64,000 nt of DNA from Guptibacillus hwajinpoensis (GCF_029277305.1 NZ_CP119526.1), one strand, 5' to 3'. Positions 17,163-25,987 are shown, counted from the first letter of the stretch. Numbers and translations: made by a program. The notes: a model not told the origin generated them from the sequence alone.

Positions 17163-17885
17163 TTATCGCTTAAGCGTAATCGTAAATTTATAGCGGTCGC
17201 CCCGATAAGAAGATTTAACGATTTCGAGTGAGGTTCCATCCGTAAGTGTTGTATTTCGTTGGATAAGCAGAATTGGAGCACCTTTTTGTATGTTTAGATA
17301 TTCTGCTTCCTGCTGCGTTGCAACAGACGACTCTAGCACCTGTGTAGCTTCATCTATCTTAATCGATAGCTGGTTTTCAATGTGGTGATACAAGGAGCTT
17401 TGCACGATTTCTTCAGTCAAACCCTTCACAAGATTAGCCGAGATGTACGTTTTCTCTAACGCCATCGGAATTCCATCAGCCAGTCGGATTCGTTTAATTT
17501 CATAGACAGGAGCATGCTCCTGAATAGTCAATTGTTCAGAAATATATGTAGGTGCAGGAACAATTTCAAAGCCCACTAACTTGCTACTTGGCTCCATTCC
17601 ACGCGCTTTCATATCTTCTGTAAAACTCGTTAAGCCCATTAACTGCTGCTCAATTTTCTTCTCTGCGACGAATGTACCTACGCCTTTCTGTCGATACAAG
17701 TAGCCTGAATTAACGAGCTCTGTTATGGCCTGACGAACCGTCATACGACTAATGCTAAACCGTTCAGCATACTCTCGTTCAGATGGAAGTGAATCACCTG
17801 GTTGTAGTACTCCTTGTTCAATTAAACCTTTAATCCATTCGACCAGTTGATAATAGATCGGTAATGGGGATGTCTTATCGATCAT
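17163..17885 (-). CDS. nagR: GntR/HutC-family regulator of GlcNAc use
   Basis: A 240-residue repressor. The N-terminal winged helix reads PSEREYAERFSISRMTVRQAITELVNSG; the C-terminal UTRA effector domain starts near residue 90 (LTSFTEDMKARG). ATG 17885 is chosen because aaaggagt lies 10 bases upstream; the ATG 9 bases earlier touches that site. NagR (YvoA) of B. subtilis binds GlcNAc-6-P or GlcN-6-P and represses nagAB and nagP. Two matching inverted operator-like sites occur between nagA and nagP. Confidence 0.85.
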   Translation of the reverse strand: MIDKTSPLPIYYQLVEWIKGLIEQGVLQPGDSLPSEREYAERFSISRMTVRQAITELVNSGYLYRQKGVGTFVAEKKIEQQLMGLTSFTEDMKARGMEPSSKLVGFEIVPAPTYISEQLTIQEHAPVYEIKRIRLADGIPMALEKTYISANLVKGLTEEIVQSSLYHHIENQLSIKIDEATQVLESSVATQQEAEYLNIQKGAPILLIQRNTTLTDGTSLEIVKSSYRGDRYKFTITLKR

Positions 17886-17917
17886 CTTAGACATACTCCT
17901 TTCAGCTTGCTCATACC

Positions 17918-18634
17918 TTATAATGCTTTTTGATCAGCAATAATTGTAACATTCGGATGGCGGTTTAACACCGATGCTGGAAACGATTCTCGCACATACC
18001 CATTTAGCAGTTCCTTTAAGGCATTTCTCTTCGTTTCACCTGATACTAGTAATAGAATTTCTTTACTTCTCATAATTGTAGCAATTCCCATCGTAATGGC
18101 TTCTCGAGGCACATCCTCAATATCTGTGAAAAATCGTGCGTTTGCTTCTCTTGTGGACTGAGTAAGCTCAACAAGGTGAGTATTCGCTTCGAAAGATGTG
18201 CCCGGTTCATTAAATCCAATGTGCCCGTTGCTTCCCATTCCAAGAAGTTGGATATCAATTCCTCCATTTTCTTCAATTCGCTCTTCGTAAGCCTTGCATT
18301 CTTCCACAAGATCGATAGCGACACCATTTGGGAGGTGAACATTGTTTTCTTGGATATCCAATTCACTAAATAAATTCTTATACATAAACGCATGGTAGCT
18401 ATTTGGATTATCAGGTGAAAATCCTACATACTCATCTAAATTATACGTTGTGATATCTTTATACGATGTTCCATTCATGCGGTGATCTTCAATTAGTCGT
18501 TTATACGTTCCTTCTGGTGTACCACCTGTAGCAAGCCCCAGAATTAACTCTGGATTAGTGGATATTTTTTCAATTAAATACCTTGCTGCAAGTGAACTCA
18601 TATGTTCATAATCAATTGCTTCAATGATTCTCAA
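17918..18634 (-). CDS. nagB: Glucosamine-6-phosphate deaminase
   Basis: A 238-residue protein with LGLATGGTPEGTYKRLI (phosphate loop), YNLDEYVG and GSNGHIGFNEPG (active-site loops). It converts GlcN-6-P to fructose-6-P and ammonia. TTG 18634 is preferred over GTG 18643: aggaag (18644-18649 complement) is 9 bases from the TTG but directly abuts the GTG. That site overlaps the nagA stop codon, so translation is probably coupled. Confidence 0.9.
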   Translation of the reverse strand: MRIIEAIDYEHMSSLAARYLIEKISTNPELILGLATGGTPEGTYKRLIEDHRMNGTSYKDITTYNLDEYVGFSPDNPNSYHAFMYKNLFSELDIQENNVHLPNGVAIDLVEECKAYEERIEENGGIDIQLLGMGSNGHIGFNEPGTSFEANTHLVELTQSTREANARFFTDIEDVPREAITMGIATIMRSKEILLLVSGETKRNALKELLNGYVRESFPASVLNRHPNVTIIADQKAL

Positions 18635-18646
18635 CCTAATCACTTC

Positions 18647-19825
18647 CTATCTAGAATAAGCTAAAGTGCCTTTACAAAATGTCATAACTACATCTCCATC
18701 TTCGTTTAGAAGAATGAAATCTGCATCTTTTCCAACTGCAATACTGCCTTTCCGGTCAAACACACCTAGCTGCTTTGCGGGATTCTCTGCAGCCATCTTA
18801 ACTGCACTCTCGAGTGTACACCCAGTATAAGCTTGAATATTACGAAGCGCATCATTCATGCTTAGTACACTCCCTGCAAGAGTCCCATTCTCTAATAATG
18901 CTTTCCCGTCCTTTACATATACATCCTGTCCGCCTAAATCATAACGCCCATTCTTCAGACACTTAGCGCGCATAGCATCCGTAATAAGGATCATTCCTTC
19001 ATCTCGTTTTTGTTTATAAGCAAGCTTAATCATTTCAGGTCTTACATGATGTCCATCTGCGATGATTTCAGCCTTTAAATGGTCGCTTAATAATACAGCA
19101 CCTACAACACCAGGTTCTCGATGATGGAGCCCCCTCATTCCATTAAACAGATGTGTAGCATGGGTTGCGCCATTTTCGACTGCCTCTATTACTTCTTCAA
19201 ATGTTGCATCAGAATGGCCAATTGAAGCTACAATACCCTGCTCAGATAAATAGCGAACGAGGTCTCTTCCCCCTTCTTTCTCAGGTGCTAACGTAACAAG
19301 CTTAATCGTTCCTTGTGCAAATTCATTCCATTCCTTAAAAAGGTTTATATTAGGATCTAGAATAGCATGTGGAGGCTGAGCACCTGCACGTTTAGCGTTA
19401 AGGAAAGGTCCTTCTAAATGGATTCCTAGAACCTCTGCTTGGCGAGGATGAGCGTTCGATCGTATATAGTCTCCAGCATTCTTAATCGCTTTCTCTAAAA
19501 GGTGTGAATCTTGAGTGATGGTTGTCGCCAAAAAGCTTGTAGTCCCTTCTTTTGGAAGTGCTTCAGCCATCACAGTAAGCGCTTCTGGCGTTGCATCCAT
19601 AGTGTCAGCTCCGTTGGCGCCATGAATATGAACATCAATCATACCAGGTAACAATGTCAGATTGTCCGGTGTTGGGTAAACAGCTTCATGATCTTGTGCT
19701 ACTCCATGATTCGCTTGGCCAAAGGATTGTATTTTTCCATGTTCTACTTTTATATAACCATTTAGAATGGTTTCTCGTTCAGCATATATCGTTATATTTT
19801 CAATAATGAAGGCTTTCTCATTCAT
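18647..19825 (-). CDS. nagA: N-acetylglucosamine-6-phosphate deacetylase
   Basis: A 392-residue amidohydrolase: MIDVHIHGANG (metal-binding HxH), GIHLEGPFLN, SIGHSDATFEE, ATHLFNGMRGLHHREPG, ITDAMRA are all NagA signatures. It deacetylates GlcNAc-6-P to GlcN-6-P for NagB. aaaggggg precedes the ATG. It is the first gene of the minus-strand nag operon and faces nagP across 185 bases that contain the operator-like pair. Confidence 0.93.
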   Translation of the reverse strand: MNEKAFIIENITIYAERETILNGYIKVEHGKIQSFGQANHGVAQDHEAVYPTPDNLTLLPGMIDVHIHGANGADTMDATPEALTVMAEALPKEGTTSFLATTITQDSHLLEKAIKNAGDYIRSNAHPRQAEVLGIHLEGPFLNAKRAGAQPPHAILDPNINLFKEWNEFAQGTIKLVTLAPEKEGGRDLVRYLSEQGIVASIGHSDATFEEVIEAVENGATHATHLFNGMRGLHHREPGVVGAVLLSDHLKAEIIADGHHVRPEMIKLAYKQKRDEGMILITDAMRAKCLKNGRYDLGGQDVYVKDGKALLENGTLAGSVLSMNDALRNIQAYTGCTLESAVKMAAENPAKQLGVFDRKGSIAVGKDADFILLNEDGDVVMTFCKGTLAYSR

Positions 19826-19881
19826 TATGTTAACCCCCTTTATGTGAGTGATTGTGTTTTAATAGTATCACCATAAAGTAC

Positions 19882-19895
19882 AGTTGTCTATACCA
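19882..19895 (-). promoter_or_regulatory. NagR operator-like site (nagA side)
   Basis: agttgtctatacca is the exact reverse complement of the core tggtatagacaact found at 19930-19943. Its TGGTNTAGACAA form resembles the GntR/HutC operator class bound by NagR/DasR. It is about 57 bases upstream of nagA. Confidence 0.6.
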
Positions 19896-19927
19896 GAAAA
19901 AGATCAAAAAGCTTGATGACTTCCCAC

Positions 19928-19943
19928 ATTGGTATAGACAACT
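19928..19943 (+). promoter_or_regulatory. NagR operator-like site (nagP side)
   Basis: attggtatagacaact, sharing 14 identical bases (inverted) with the site at 19882. It is about 68 bases upstream of the nagP start. Two sites in one divergent region suggest that NagR controls both directions. Confidence 0.6.
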
Positions 19944-20010
19944 ATATTTAAGGTTGTTATGATAAACGTGATAAAAGACGTTTTCAAATTTTGAAAGGGG
20001 TTGAACGTAT

Positions 20011-21867
20011 ATGATAGGAGCTTTACAACGGATTGGTAAGTCATTGATGCTTCCAATTGCTGTACTTCCCGCTGCCGCTTTACTGCTTAGGTTAGGACAA
20101 GAGGACTTTCTAGACATACCCTTCGTAGCAGCTGCTGGCGGAGCGATTTTTGATAACTTAGCACTCATATTTGCCATTGGAGTAGCAATAGGCTTCTCAA
20201 AGGATGGTAACGGTGCAGCTGGCCTTGCAGGGGCAATTGGTTACCTCGTTCTTACCCAGGGAACAATGGCAATCAATGAGAATATTAATATGGCTATTTT
20301 GGGAGGAATTCTATCTGGTATTGTTGCGGGACTTCTATACAATCGCTTTCATGATATAAAATTACCTACCTGGCTCGGATTTTTTGGTGGTCGACGCTTT
20401 GTCCCGATCGTCACTGCAACCGTCATGATCGTATTAGCAGGTATTTTCGGGTTCGTATGGCCTCCCATTCAAGAGGGTATTAATGCACTAGGAGAATGGA
20501 TTATTGGGGCAGGAGCTCTCGGGGTAGGCGTATTCGGATTCTTAAACAGACTACTTATTCCATTCGGCCTACACCATGTATTAAATAGTTTAGTCTGGTT
20601 TGTGTTCGGAGAATACGAGGGTGCAACAGGAGATTTGAATCGATTCTTCGCTGAGGATCCATCTGCAGGTATCTTTATGACTGGGTTCTTCCCAATAATG
20701 ATGTTCGGACTTCCCGCAGCATGCTTTGCAATGATAGCCGCTGCAAAGAAAGATAGAAGAGCAGAAGTAGGCGGAATGTTAATCGGAATTGCATTTGCCT
20801 CGTTTCTGACAGGAATTACTGAGCCAATTGAGTTTGCTTTCATGTTCCTTTCACCACTTTTATACGGTATTCATGCACTCTTAACAGCAAGCTCTATGGT
20901 TTTATCTTATGTACTTGATATACATCATGGATTCGGTTTTTCAGCTGGCGCAATTGACTTTTTCCTTAATTATGGACTTGCCCAAAAACCAGCCCTCCTT
21001 CTAGGCATCGGATTGTTATACGGCATCCTCTATTTCGTTATTTTCTATTTCTTAATTAAGAAACTGAATTTGAAAACGCCTGGTAGAGAAGATGAAGATA
21101 TGATCGTCCAGACTAACAAAATAGAAGGTGATAAGTACGACATTATGGCTGGACACTTTATAAGAAGTATTGGTGGAATTGATAACATTTCATCTATCGA
21201 CAACTGCACAACTCGCCTTCGTTTGCAGATGAATGATATGTCAAAAGTCGATGAAGCAGAGTTGAAACGGCACGGTGCTCGCGGGGTCGTTAAAGTGAAT
21301 AACCGCAACTTACAGATTATTGTTGGAACAGATGTTGAATTCGTTGCAGATGCGATGCGTGGAACAAATTCAAATCCTGCGACTAATCACAACGGCGGCA
21401 CAACTGCACAAACTGCACTTGGCGAGCAAGACTTCGTAATGCCGGTGCAAGGTAAGATCATCCCCCTTACTGAAGTACCAGACGAAGTGTTCTCTTCAGG
21501 TATGATGGGTGAAGGGTTTGCGATCATGCCTGAGAATGGAAACTTCTCTTCACCGGTTGACGGCGAAGTCGTCAGCGTATTCCCTACTAAACATGCAATT
21601 GGAATTCGATCAACGCAAGGACTAGAAATATTAATTCATGTAGGTATAGATACTGTTAACCTTAAAGGTGAAGGGTTTACAACCTTAGTAAAAGAGGGTG
21701 ACACAGTTAAAAAAGGACAAAAACTGATGGAAGTGGACCTAAACTCCATTAGCCGTTCTATTCCTTCACTTGCTACTCCCATCATTTTCACAAACCTAAA
21801 AACATTGAAAATAAAGAAATCAGGTAATGTAAAGCAGGGTGAGTCAGGCATACTCTCAATAGAGTAA
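20011..21867 (+). CDS. nagP: PTS N-acetylglucosamine transporter EIICBA
   Basis: A 618-residue fused permease. Residues 1-350 are the EIIC channel (MIGALQRIGKSLMLPIAVLP, LAGAIGYLVLTQG). The EIIB domain near residues 385-450 has SIDNCTTRLR with the phosphorylated Cys. The EIIA domain (from about 475) has EILIHVGIDTVNLKGEGF with the active His. It imports and phosphorylates GlcNAc using HPr~P. An unusual point for nagP of B. subtilis, which lacks EIIA, is that this one carries its own EIIA domain. aaagggg precedes the start. Confidence 0.9.
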   Translation: MIGALQRIGKSLMLPIAVLPAAALLLRLGQEDFLDIPFVAAAGGAIFDNLALIFAIGVAIGFSKDGNGAAGLAGAIGYLVLTQGTMAINENINMAILGGILSGIVAGLLYNRFHDIKLPTWLGFFGGRRFVPIVTATVMIVLAGIFGFVWPPIQEGINALGEWIIGAGALGVGVFGFLNRLLIPFGLHHVLNSLVWFVFGEYEGATGDLNRFFAEDPSAGIFMTGFFPIMMFGLPAACFAMIAAAKKDRRAEVGGMLIGIAFASFLTGITEPIEFAFMFLSPLLYGIHALLTASSMVLSYVLDIHHGFGFSAGAIDFFLNYGLAQKPALLLGIGLLYGILYFVIFYFLIKKLNLKTPGREDEDMIVQTNKIEGDKYDIMAGHFIRSIGGIDNISSIDNCTTRLRLQMNDMSKVDEAELKRHGARGVVKVNNRNLQIIVGTDVEFVADAMRGTNSNPATNHNGGTTAQTALGEQDFVMPVQGKIIPLTEVPDEVFSSGMMGEGFAIMPENGNFSSPVDGEVVSVFPTKHAIGIRSTQGLEILIHVGIDTVNLKGEGFTTLVKEGDTVKKGQKLMEVDLNSISRSIPSLATPIIFTNLKTLKIKKSGNVKQGESGILSIE

Positions 21868-21876
21868 TACCAAATC

Positions 21877-21910
21877 AAAAAGGCAGCAGGAATGATTCCT
21901 GCTGCCTTTT
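21877..21910. terminator. Bidirectional intrinsic terminator
   Basis: A long stem aaaaggcagcaggaat / attcctgctgcctttt with minimal loop lies between the convergent nagP and parR-like genes. Confidence 0.85.
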
Positions 21911-21914
21911 CTTA

Positions 21915-22484
21915 TTATTTATTCATCCGATCTAGAAAGCCGCCAAGTAGATCATCTGCACCCTCTTCTTCCTCTTCTACCGCTGAACTTTGCTCCTGCT
22001 TTGCCTGATTCCAATCGAAATTCATTAGATCGTCATCAGAAGCCGCTAGCGGAGCTTCAATAGTATCTGACGCTTCTCTTTGCACAGCCGAGTTTGAGAC
22101 TTGTTCTTGCAAATAGAGCGCCTGATCGATATCAATCGAATTGCTAGTAAACGATGCAAGGAGTGATGCAGCGCGCAGTGGATCTGATAAAATTTGATAT
22201 ACGATGTTTCCAAGAAGCGCCTCTGAATGCTCATGCTTAAGCCAATCCCTTTGCGCCTTGCTCAACCCTTTTGGTAAAGGAACGGTGATGGCATCGTTGT
22301 CGCGTCTTATCGTTTGAGTAACACCATCTAACACATACTCTGCAATGCGGCTTGAGAAGTTACGCTTTTCTTCTTCTTTAAGCTTTTGCAGTTGCTTAAG
22401 AATATGATCAGGTGTGTCAGAAGGGAGGCGAAACGTGATTGCCTGTCCCCTCTGAATCCCATTCATCCCCGCCTTTTTCATCAA
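21915..22484 (-). CDS. ParR-like adaptor of an actin-type partition system
   Basis: A 189-residue protein with no enzyme motif. The N-terminal 65 residues (AITFRLPSDTPDHILKQLQKL, SSRIAEYVLDGV) read as a beta-strand followed by helices, like the ribbon-helix-helix DNA-binding fold of ParR. A middle helical part follows, and the C-terminus is acidic (EEEEEGADDLLGG) ending in an amphipathic FLDRMNK, comparable to the ParR tail that contacts ParM. It starts 10 bases after parM, the usual parM-parR order. No sequence homology was computed; the identity rests on context and architecture. Confidence 0.6.
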   Translation of the reverse strand: MMKKAGMNGIQRGQAITFRLPSDTPDHILKQLQKLKEEEKRNFSSRIAEYVLDGVTQTIRRDNDAITVPLPKGLSKAQRDWLKHEHSEALLGNIVYQILSDPLRAASLLASFTSNSIDIDQALYLQEQVSNSAVQREASDTIEAPLAASDDDLMNFDWNQAKQEQSSAVEEEEEGADDLLGGFLDRMNK

Positions 22485-22493
22485 ATCACCCTA

Positions 22494-23681
22494 CTAGTTT
22501 TTGACCTTGTGCTTTTCTTCTCTTTTATCTTGAGGCTTATCCTTTGCATTCTTTCTGTTGAAATCAGAAATTAGCTTATAATAAGCGTTTGACATCATCC
22601 AGATGCTCTCTTTCTCATCTTCAAAGAAGTCAATGTTATAGCCATCAAGGCTGTTATTTAGTGTTTTAAGATAATCTTTCAAAACAATAGAACCGCCACC
22701 GACAAAATAGCAAATCTCAGATTGAGAGTTCTTCTGCCAAACATTACGAAGATGACGATACTGCTTCTTAGCAAGTTCAAATAAAATACGATCTGTAATA
22801 TCGTGAACGCTCGTACGGCTACCGCGTACCATGATATGGTTACGATCATTCTTCTTCGTAATGATATCCACTACGTCACGACGGCTATCGAGTTCCACAC
22901 CATGCTTTGAACGAATCTCTTCACGAATGGCTTCAAGCGACTCAGCTACCCCGATATTAAAGCCCTGCGCTTTGTCATCATCAACGTTTCTATTCTTAAT
23001 TACAGCGATATCTGTTGAAAGTCCGCCTATATCTTGAATGAGAATACGTTTATCAATCAAGTCCTTATTAATGATATTAAGATCATTATCCATCACAAGA
23101 TTAATGTAAGCAGCAAATCCTTCAGGATATACTTTTACTTCATCAAATTTAATATTTACTTTCTTCCCTTGATACTTAGGTGTCACAAGAAACTCTACCT
23201 GATGCACTGATCCTAGTAGTCTTGAGCGATAACCAACGTCCTTACCTTCTTTAACCTCGCGTAATGGAAGACCCGTTCCAAGTGTGTAATTTGCATCAAC
23301 AACACCGTTCTGGTTCTTGAAGTTAGCGGAGTTCTTCTCATTAACTGCATCTAAAGCAAGGGATGCAAAAAGCATAACGAGGGTTTGATCCTCTTCAGAC
23401 TTTGCACTTCCTGGATCTAATTCCATTGGGTTGTCACTTTTCGTAGCTAGATTACCAACACGATAAATCGCATTGTTATCTTTTAATGCCGGTGAATGAA
23501 CACGAATGTGAATTCCGTCTAGCGGATCCTTAGTATCAAGATCCTCAATTCCAATCACTGGACGATCTTCTATATCTCTTGCGATAACGTTTGGTATGTA
23601 TAGGTCAGATTCAATTTTGCCATAAATTCCTTTTAACGAGTCATTACCTACATCTACAGCCGCAATTCTTGAATTACTCAT
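22494..23681 (-). CDS. ParM/StbA-type actin-like segregation ATPase
   Basis: A 395-residue actin-fold protein. Phosphate-1 motif VDVGNDSLKG at residues 9-18, phosphate-2 motif QDIGGLSTDIAV at 216-227, and adenosine motif VGGGSIVL at 327-334. It lacks the MreB/FtsA signatures and resembles plasmid ParM/AlfA/Alp proteins that form dynamic filaments pushing DNA apart. A lysine-rich tail ends it. It starts just after an iteron region (23781-23957) and is followed by a ParR-like gene, giving the order parC-parM-parR. Finding it on a chromosome near oriC is unusual. It could be a plasmid-derived remnant or a working chromosome cassette. Confidence 0.85.
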   Translation of the reverse strand: MSNSRIAAVDVGNDSLKGIYGKIESDLYIPNVIARDIEDRPVIGIEDLDTKDPLDGIHIRVHSPALKDNNAIYRVGNLATKSDNPMELDPGSAKSEEDQTLVMLFASLALDAVNEKNSANFKNQNGVVDANYTLGTGLPLREVKEGKDVGYRSRLLGSVHQVEFLVTPKYQGKKVNIKFDEVKVYPEGFAAYINLVMDNDLNIINKDLIDKRILIQDIGGLSTDIAVIKNRNVDDDKAQGFNIGVAESLEAIREEIRSKHGVELDSRRDVVDIITKKNDRNHIMVRGSRTSVHDITDRILFELAKKQYRHLRNVWQKNSQSEICYFVGGGSIVLKDYLKTLNNSLDGYNIDFFEDEKESIWMMSNAYYKLISDFNRKNAKDKPQDKREEKHKVKN

Positions 23682-23780
23682 TTAACGCTCCACCCTTTCA
23701 TATTTAATAGTCTAGTATTTCTACTATTAACTTCAAAGTTATAGAAATATGTGCCAATCGTCAATAAGTCAATTTATCTA

Positions 23781-23859
23781 GTTTACAAGTTCGTTTACAT
23801 GTATACAATCCCGTTTACACGTAAACATATATTGTATACATGTAAACAATATTGTAAAC
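23781..23859. repeat. parC-like iteron array 1
   Basis: A half-site gtttac at 23781 is followed at 12 bases by three 14-bp palindromes of form GTWTACNNGTAWAC at 23793, 23813 and 23834, and a half-site gtaaac at 23854. Start-to-start spacings are 20, 21 and 20 bases, so sites repeat on one DNA face about every two turns. The array lies 100 bases upstream of the parM start. Confidence 0.8.
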
Positions 23860-23876
23860 ACCTTATGCATCAATGT

Positions 23877-23957
23877 GTTTACGTTTTTGTATACTTGTAA
23901 ACAACTAATGTACACAATGTATACAATTTCGTTTACAAGTATACATAAGTTGTAAAC
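23877..23957. repeat. parC-like iteron array 2
   Basis: The same layout as array 1: half-site gtttac at 23877, full palindrome gtatacttgtaaac at 23889, gtacac at 23910 (with gtatac at 23919), full palindrome gtttacaagtatac at 23931, half-site gtaaac at 23952. Each element is 96-98 bases downstream of its counterpart in array 1. Confidence 0.8.
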
Positions 23958-24050
23958 TTTTTTTAATTGAGTATTCCGTCCTCCCTAAAACTGTCGCCTC
24001 CCCCCCTCTTCTAACAGAAATATTCTCTAATCCTAGAATTCCGCAACCAT

Positions 24051-24077
24051 AAAAAAATACGGTAGAGAGATCTACCG
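24051..24077 (-). terminator. Intrinsic terminator downstream of mqo
   Basis: Stem cggtaga / tctaccg with loop gaga, followed on the minus strand by seven T. It lies 44 bases after the mqo stop. Confidence 0.7.
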
Positions 24078-24120
24078 CATTCATCAGTTATTCGATTTTA
24101 AGGACTCTACGAAGAGATTA

Positions 24121-25614
24121 TTAACTATGAACCGCTTCTTTTTCATATAGTCCAAGCGTTTGTGCTGTTGAGGAATGAATTTCATCAAAGAGCTCAGGAT
24201 GATTACCTATTGAGACACCATAGGAAGGAATCATTTCCTTGATTTTAGCTTCCCAATCAGATAGTTGTTGTGGGAAACACTTCTCTAATACTTCTAACAT
24301 AACGTGAACAGCAGTAGAAGCTCCTGGAGAAGCCCCTAGCAAAGCAGCAACAGAGCCATCTGAAGAGCTAACTACTTCCGTTCCGAATTGAAGTGTTCCT
24401 TTGCCAGTCTCCGTGTCTTTAATAATTTGTACACGCTGGCCCGCTACCACAGTATCCCAATCTTCAAGTTTAGCTGTTGGAATGAACTCGCGAACTTCTT
24501 CCATGCGTTTTTCATCCGATAGCATAACTTGCTGAATTAAGTATTTCGTGAGTCCCATTTCTTTTAAGCCTGCCGCCATCATCGTTAGTACATTATTCGG
24601 TTTCACTGTATTAAGTAGATCCATATTTGAACCTGTTTTTAAAAACTTAGGCGAGAAGCCAGCAAAAGGTCCAAAGAGTAAGGTTTTTTCATTATTAATA
24701 TACCTTGTATCGAGATGTGGAACTGACATTGGAGGAGCACCAACTTTGGCTTTGCCGTATACTTTTCCATGGTGCTGTTCAATGACTTCAGGGTTTTTAC
24801 AAACCATAAAGAGTCCACTTACAGGGAATCCACCGATCTGCTTGGCCTCTGGTATACCGGTCTTTTGTAGTAACGGCAGACTGCCTCCACCACCTCCGAT
24901 AAAGACAAAATCAGCAGTATGATACTCTAGTTTATCGTTAGAGTGGTCATGGACTTTCACTTCCCACACACCGTCTTTACGCTTAATATCCTCTACACTA
25001 TGCTTATAGTTAATCTGAACGTTATCACTCTTCAAGTGATCAAACATGAGGCGAGTCAGCGCTCCAAAATTAACATCCGTACCAGAATCGATCTTTGTAG
25101 CTGCTATCGGTTCATCAGATGTTCGTCCCTCCATAATAAGGGGGAGCCACTCCCTTAGTTTCTCGGGATCCTCAGAGAATTCCATACCCCTAAATAACGG
25201 ACTCTCTGACAACGCTTCCAATCGCTTTTTCAAAAAAGCTACATTGCTCTCACCATGTACAAGACTCATATGGGGGAGAGGCATGATAAAATCTTGCGGG
25301 TTTGTAATCAAACCGTTCTTCACTAAATATGACCAAAACTGTCTTGATAGCTGAAATTGTTCATTAACCTTTACAGCTTTGCTTATATCAATTGATCCAT
25401 CAGTTTTCTCGGACGTATAGTTCAGCTCGCATAAAGCAGCATGGCCTGTCCCAGCATTATTCCATTCATTCGAGCTTTCTTCTCCTGCAGAGCCTAGTTT
25501 CTCAAACACTTTAATTTCCCAATCAGGTGCTAACTCTCTAAGTAATGACCCCAAGGTTGCACTCATAACTCCAGCACCAATTAAAATAATGTCTTTTTTT
25601 TGATTGTTACCCAT
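24121..25614 (-). CDS. mqo: Malate:quinone oxidoreductase
   Basis: A 497-residue FAD enzyme. N-terminal IILIGAGVMSATLGSLLREL is the dinucleotide-binding fold, followed by SSNEWNNAGTGHAALCELNYT, typical of Mqo. VAALLGASPGASTAVHVML lies near the C-terminus. It oxidises malate to oxaloacetate and passes electrons to the quinone pool, at the inner face of the membrane. ATG 25614 is chosen because aagga lies 8 bases upstream; the frame extends to an ATG at 25662 with no ribosome site. Monocistronic. Confidence 0.93.
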   Translation of the reverse strand: MGNNQKKDIILIGAGVMSATLGSLLRELAPDWEIKVFEKLGSAGEESSNEWNNAGTGHAALCELNYTSEKTDGSIDISKAVKVNEQFQLSRQFWSYLVKNGLITNPQDFIMPLPHMSLVHGESNVAFLKKRLEALSESPLFRGMEFSEDPEKLREWLPLIMEGRTSDEPIAATKIDSGTDVNFGALTRLMFDHLKSDNVQINYKHSVEDIKRKDGVWEVKVHDHSNDKLEYHTADFVFIGGGGGSLPLLQKTGIPEAKQIGGFPVSGLFMVCKNPEVIEQHHGKVYGKAKVGAPPMSVPHLDTRYINNEKTLLFGPFAGFSPKFLKTGSNMDLLNTVKPNNVLTMMAAGLKEMGLTKYLIQQVMLSDEKRMEEVREFIPTAKLEDWDTVVAGQRVQIIKDTETGKGTLQFGTEVVSSSDGSVAALLGASPGASTAVHVMLEVLEKCFPQQLSDWEAKIKEMIPSYGVSIGNHPELFDEIHSSTAQTLGLYEKEAVHS

Positions 25615-25824
25615 GATACCATTCCTTATCTCATTTATTTGTAAAAAAGAGTAGGCGCTCATGCTAAACTATCGCAAAAAGCTGGCCTCACTTAGGAACA
25701 TACCTTTTTCTATCTCCATTATAACCTTATCATAGTTCGTTATCATGTTTGAAAATGAAATTTCTGCAATTATTAGATAAGTGTTGATTTTTATAAGAAT
25801 TTTATAAGCAAAGACCTATTAGAA

Positions 25825-25940
25825 AATAGCCTTTCTTAAGGACTATTGCTATAAGAGTGGATTAATTTCCGCTCCAGTATGCTAAATGTAGTGTTATACA
25901 AATTTGTTTCAAAGACAACCATTTTTTAGAGAAGAGCCAT
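25825..25940. repeat. Dispersed palindromic element, degenerate 'empty' form
   Basis: A 116-base relative of the element at 14896. It keeps ctattgctataagagtgg, ttaatttccgctccag and the right arm (gtttcaaagacaacc..ttttttagagaagagcc), but the GC core between the tccgctcca repeats is missing. Confidence 0.65.
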
Positions 25941-25943
25941 ACT

Positions 25944-25987
25944 AAAAAGGCAAGGAATATGTCCAATGACTTATTCCTTGCCTTTTT
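25944..25987 (-). terminator. Intrinsic terminator of rlmH
   Basis: A 16-bp stem (aaaaaggcaaggaata / tattccttgccttttt), 15 bases after the rlmH stop. Confidence 0.8.

Noticed and set aside
19570..19587. CcpA cre site (cagtaagcgcttctg) inside nagA
   Set aside because: It is within the coding region and mismatches conserved cre positions on both halves.
23781..23957. CRISPR or plasmid replication origin iterons
   Set aside because: The repeats are 14-base palindromes at 21-base phase without spacers, and no replication protein gene is adjacent; a partition centromere fits the neighbouring genes better.
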